Positions 31,021 through 31,740 of a stretch of 31,740 nucleotides of DNA are shown here, in pieces. The notes under the pieces were generated by a model. The model saw only the letters and a program-made list of their open reading frames with translations. It searched no databases and was not told where the DNA came from. The stretch's first letter is position 1; every line of letters starts with the position of its first letter. The DNA is from CAYHSR01 sp043821725 (lineage in GTDB: Bacteria; Patescibacteriota; Patescibacteriia; Magasanikbacterales; GWA2-37-8), in contig JBDRCM010000046.1 in NCBI GenBank assembly GCA_043821725.1, forward strand, positions 1-31,740. Direction: 5' to 3'. The translations under genes and the position numbers were made by a program.

Positions 31021-31345
31021 AACAAAAAATGCTCGATTAACTCCGCTCCGCGTTTCCGCCCGCCGAATTTCGGCGAGCAAAGCAAAACAATTTTCAAATC
31101 CTTTTAAAAGAAAAAAGGTTGCGCGAAAAATTAAATTGAAAAAAGAAAATTTTTTTGCTTTGATGTTTAGTTTAACGCCAAACGGCGGAAACGCTTTCCA
31201 CCCCACTGCGCCTACGGCGCAGAACAGGCGGTCAAAAATTCCTTCCCCCCCCAACCCCCTTCCTTTTTGCCTGCCTGCTGGAAACCCCCAGCGATTTTTT
31301 CGGGCGGCGGCGGGACCTCAAATTGGGGGGTGGGTGGGGTTAGAA
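31021..31345. repeat. Non-coding hairpin-rich element, right (inverted) copy
   Basis: The gap 30976-31400 has no credible gene. It contains a CGCCGAA/TTCGGCG hairpin (31061-31075), a long inverted repeat with arms 31078-31095 and 31145-31162 (17 of 18 pairs) and a perfect CTGCGCC-TAC-GGCGCAG hairpin (31206-31222), followed by a C-rich tract (31231-31262) and GC-rich sequence. Read on the minus strand, these are the same features in the same order as at 137-264, including a shared GCGCG-x-ACCT loop motif and a G-rich GGAAGGGGGTTGGGG-like tract. Confidence 0.6.
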
Positions 31346-31402
31346 ATTCTGTATCTTTATATTTTCAATATAGCATAAATACGACAAAAAGTAAATTTGC
31401 TA

Positions 31403-31430
31403 TTGACAGTGATTGTCTATTTGATACAAT
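31403..31430 (+). promoter_or_regulatory. Promoter of the csoR-type gene
   Basis: TTGACA (31403-31408), a 16-bp spacer and TACAAT (31425-31430); predicted +1 about 31437. A near-palindrome, TCTATTTGATACAATAGA (31416-31433), overlaps the -10, and GACA/TGTC lies in the -35/spacer region. Confidence 0.75.
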
Positions 31431-31436
31431 AGACCT

Positions 31437-31455
31437 ATACCTATGGTCGGGGTGT
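31437..31455 (+). promoter_or_regulatory. Candidate CsoR operator
   Basis: ATACC-TATGGTC-GGGGTGT resembles the G/C-tract pseudo-palindrome (TACCC..GGGGTA type) bound by CsoR repressors, and it sits over the predicted +1 of the csoR-type gene, where binding would block transcription. The second half (GGTGT) is an imperfect match to the first. Confidence 0.45.
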
Positions 31456-31486
31456 GGATAAATAACTAACTATTAATTTAAAAAAT

Positions 31487-31740
31487 ATGACTACCCAAAA
31501 AGAAAATACTCTCATCAATTTTAAAAAGGCTCAAAGCTTAATATCGAAAATTATCAAGATGGTCGAAGCCAATGAGTACTGTATTGATATTATGCAGCAA
31601 AATTCGGCAGTGATAGGTCTTTTAAAATCTGCCCATCAAATGTTGATGGAGAATCACCTTAACACTTGTTTTAAGACAGCGATGGGAATAAAAAACGAAA
31701 AAAGAAAACGGGAAATGACTCAAGAGATTTTAAAAGTCAC
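31487..31740 (+). CDS. csoR: CsoR/RcnR-family metal-sensing repressor (partial, runs off window)
   Basis: Eighty-four codons are visible from ATG 31487. The protein is helical and DNA-binding, of the DUF156 family. The copper-sensing set is present: EYCIDIMQQ gives Tyr31 and Cys32, and MENHLNTC gives His57 and Cys61. The Cys-His spacing (25) and the His-x3-Cys pattern equal those of Mycobacterium tuberculosis CsoR (Cys36, His61, Cys65), so Cu(I) is the likely ligand. The protein would leave its operator when copper binds. A promoter and candidate operator lie upstream, consistent with self-repression; a copper exporter may follow outside the window. No Shine-Dalgarno sequence is visible. The C-terminus is cut by the window end. 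Confidence 0.85.
   Translation, partial: MTTQKENTLINFKKAQSLISKIIKMVEANEYCIDIMQQNSAVIGLLKSAHQMLMENHLNTCFKTAMGIKNEKRKREMTQEILKV

Noticed and set aside
1..31740. tRNA or rRNA genes.
   Set aside because: No cloverleaf with a TTCGA-type arm and no rRNA-like stretch was found in any gap between genes.

Overview
The window reads as a piece of a Candidate Phyla Radiation (Patescibacteria) genome, most likely of Parcubacteria type. The evidence is AT-rich coding DNA, small stripped-down housekeeping genes, many starts without a Shine-Dalgarno sequence, a diversity-generating retroelement (DGR), surface proteins built on a VirB2-like two-helix pilin domain, and membrane-anchored thrombospondin type 3 (TSP3) repeat proteins. 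TGA is used as a stop (22040-22042), so the standard bacterial code applies. The lineage is inferred from gene content only.

Layout. 1-330: a non-coding, hairpin-rich element. About 392-1971: a DGR core with template repeat (TR, + strand), Avd accessory protein (- strand) and reverse transcriptase (RT, + strand); no variable repeat (VR) or target gene is visible in the window. 1972-2718: non-coding, with a terminator and a palindromic/tandem repeat. 2719-5831: lepB, hisS and a lone ATP-binding domain of PEP synthase type. 5914-6259: promoter, 5' hairpin and rpsU. 6329-22042: a 15.7 kb surface-protein block, with two paralogues (710 and 3597 aa) that fuse a signal peptide and pilin-like domain to large ectodomains, then three tandem TSP3-repeat membrane proteins. 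22045-25541: ybeY-dgkA, then ftsA and ftsZ. 25626-28023: nrdR, a small membrane protein and pyruvate kinase. 28043-30315 (- strand): a hypothetical protein, a membrane-anchored nuclease and an SBF-type transporter. 30316-30600: a promoter followed at its predicted +1 by a compact structured RNA with its own terminator, which looks like an unannotated small RNA. 30600-30899 (-): a small protein. 31021-31345: a second copy, inverted, of the element at 1-330. 31403-31740: a copper-sensor-type CsoR repressor gene with promoter and candidate operator, cut by the window end.

How it fits together. The core genes cover protein export, translation, division and the pyruvate/PEP node. The surface block is the largest investment: two proteins appear to use the pilin domain only as an anchor for Ig-like, IPT, cysteine-rich and beta-propeller modules, and three more carry calcium-binding type repeats. 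The DGR is probably aimed at a target encoded elsewhere. A recurrent feature is a sigma70-like promoter with a hairpin at the predicted transcript 5' end, seen at rpsU, ftsZ, nrdR and the small RNA.

All calls come from reading the sequence. No database search or folding program was run.
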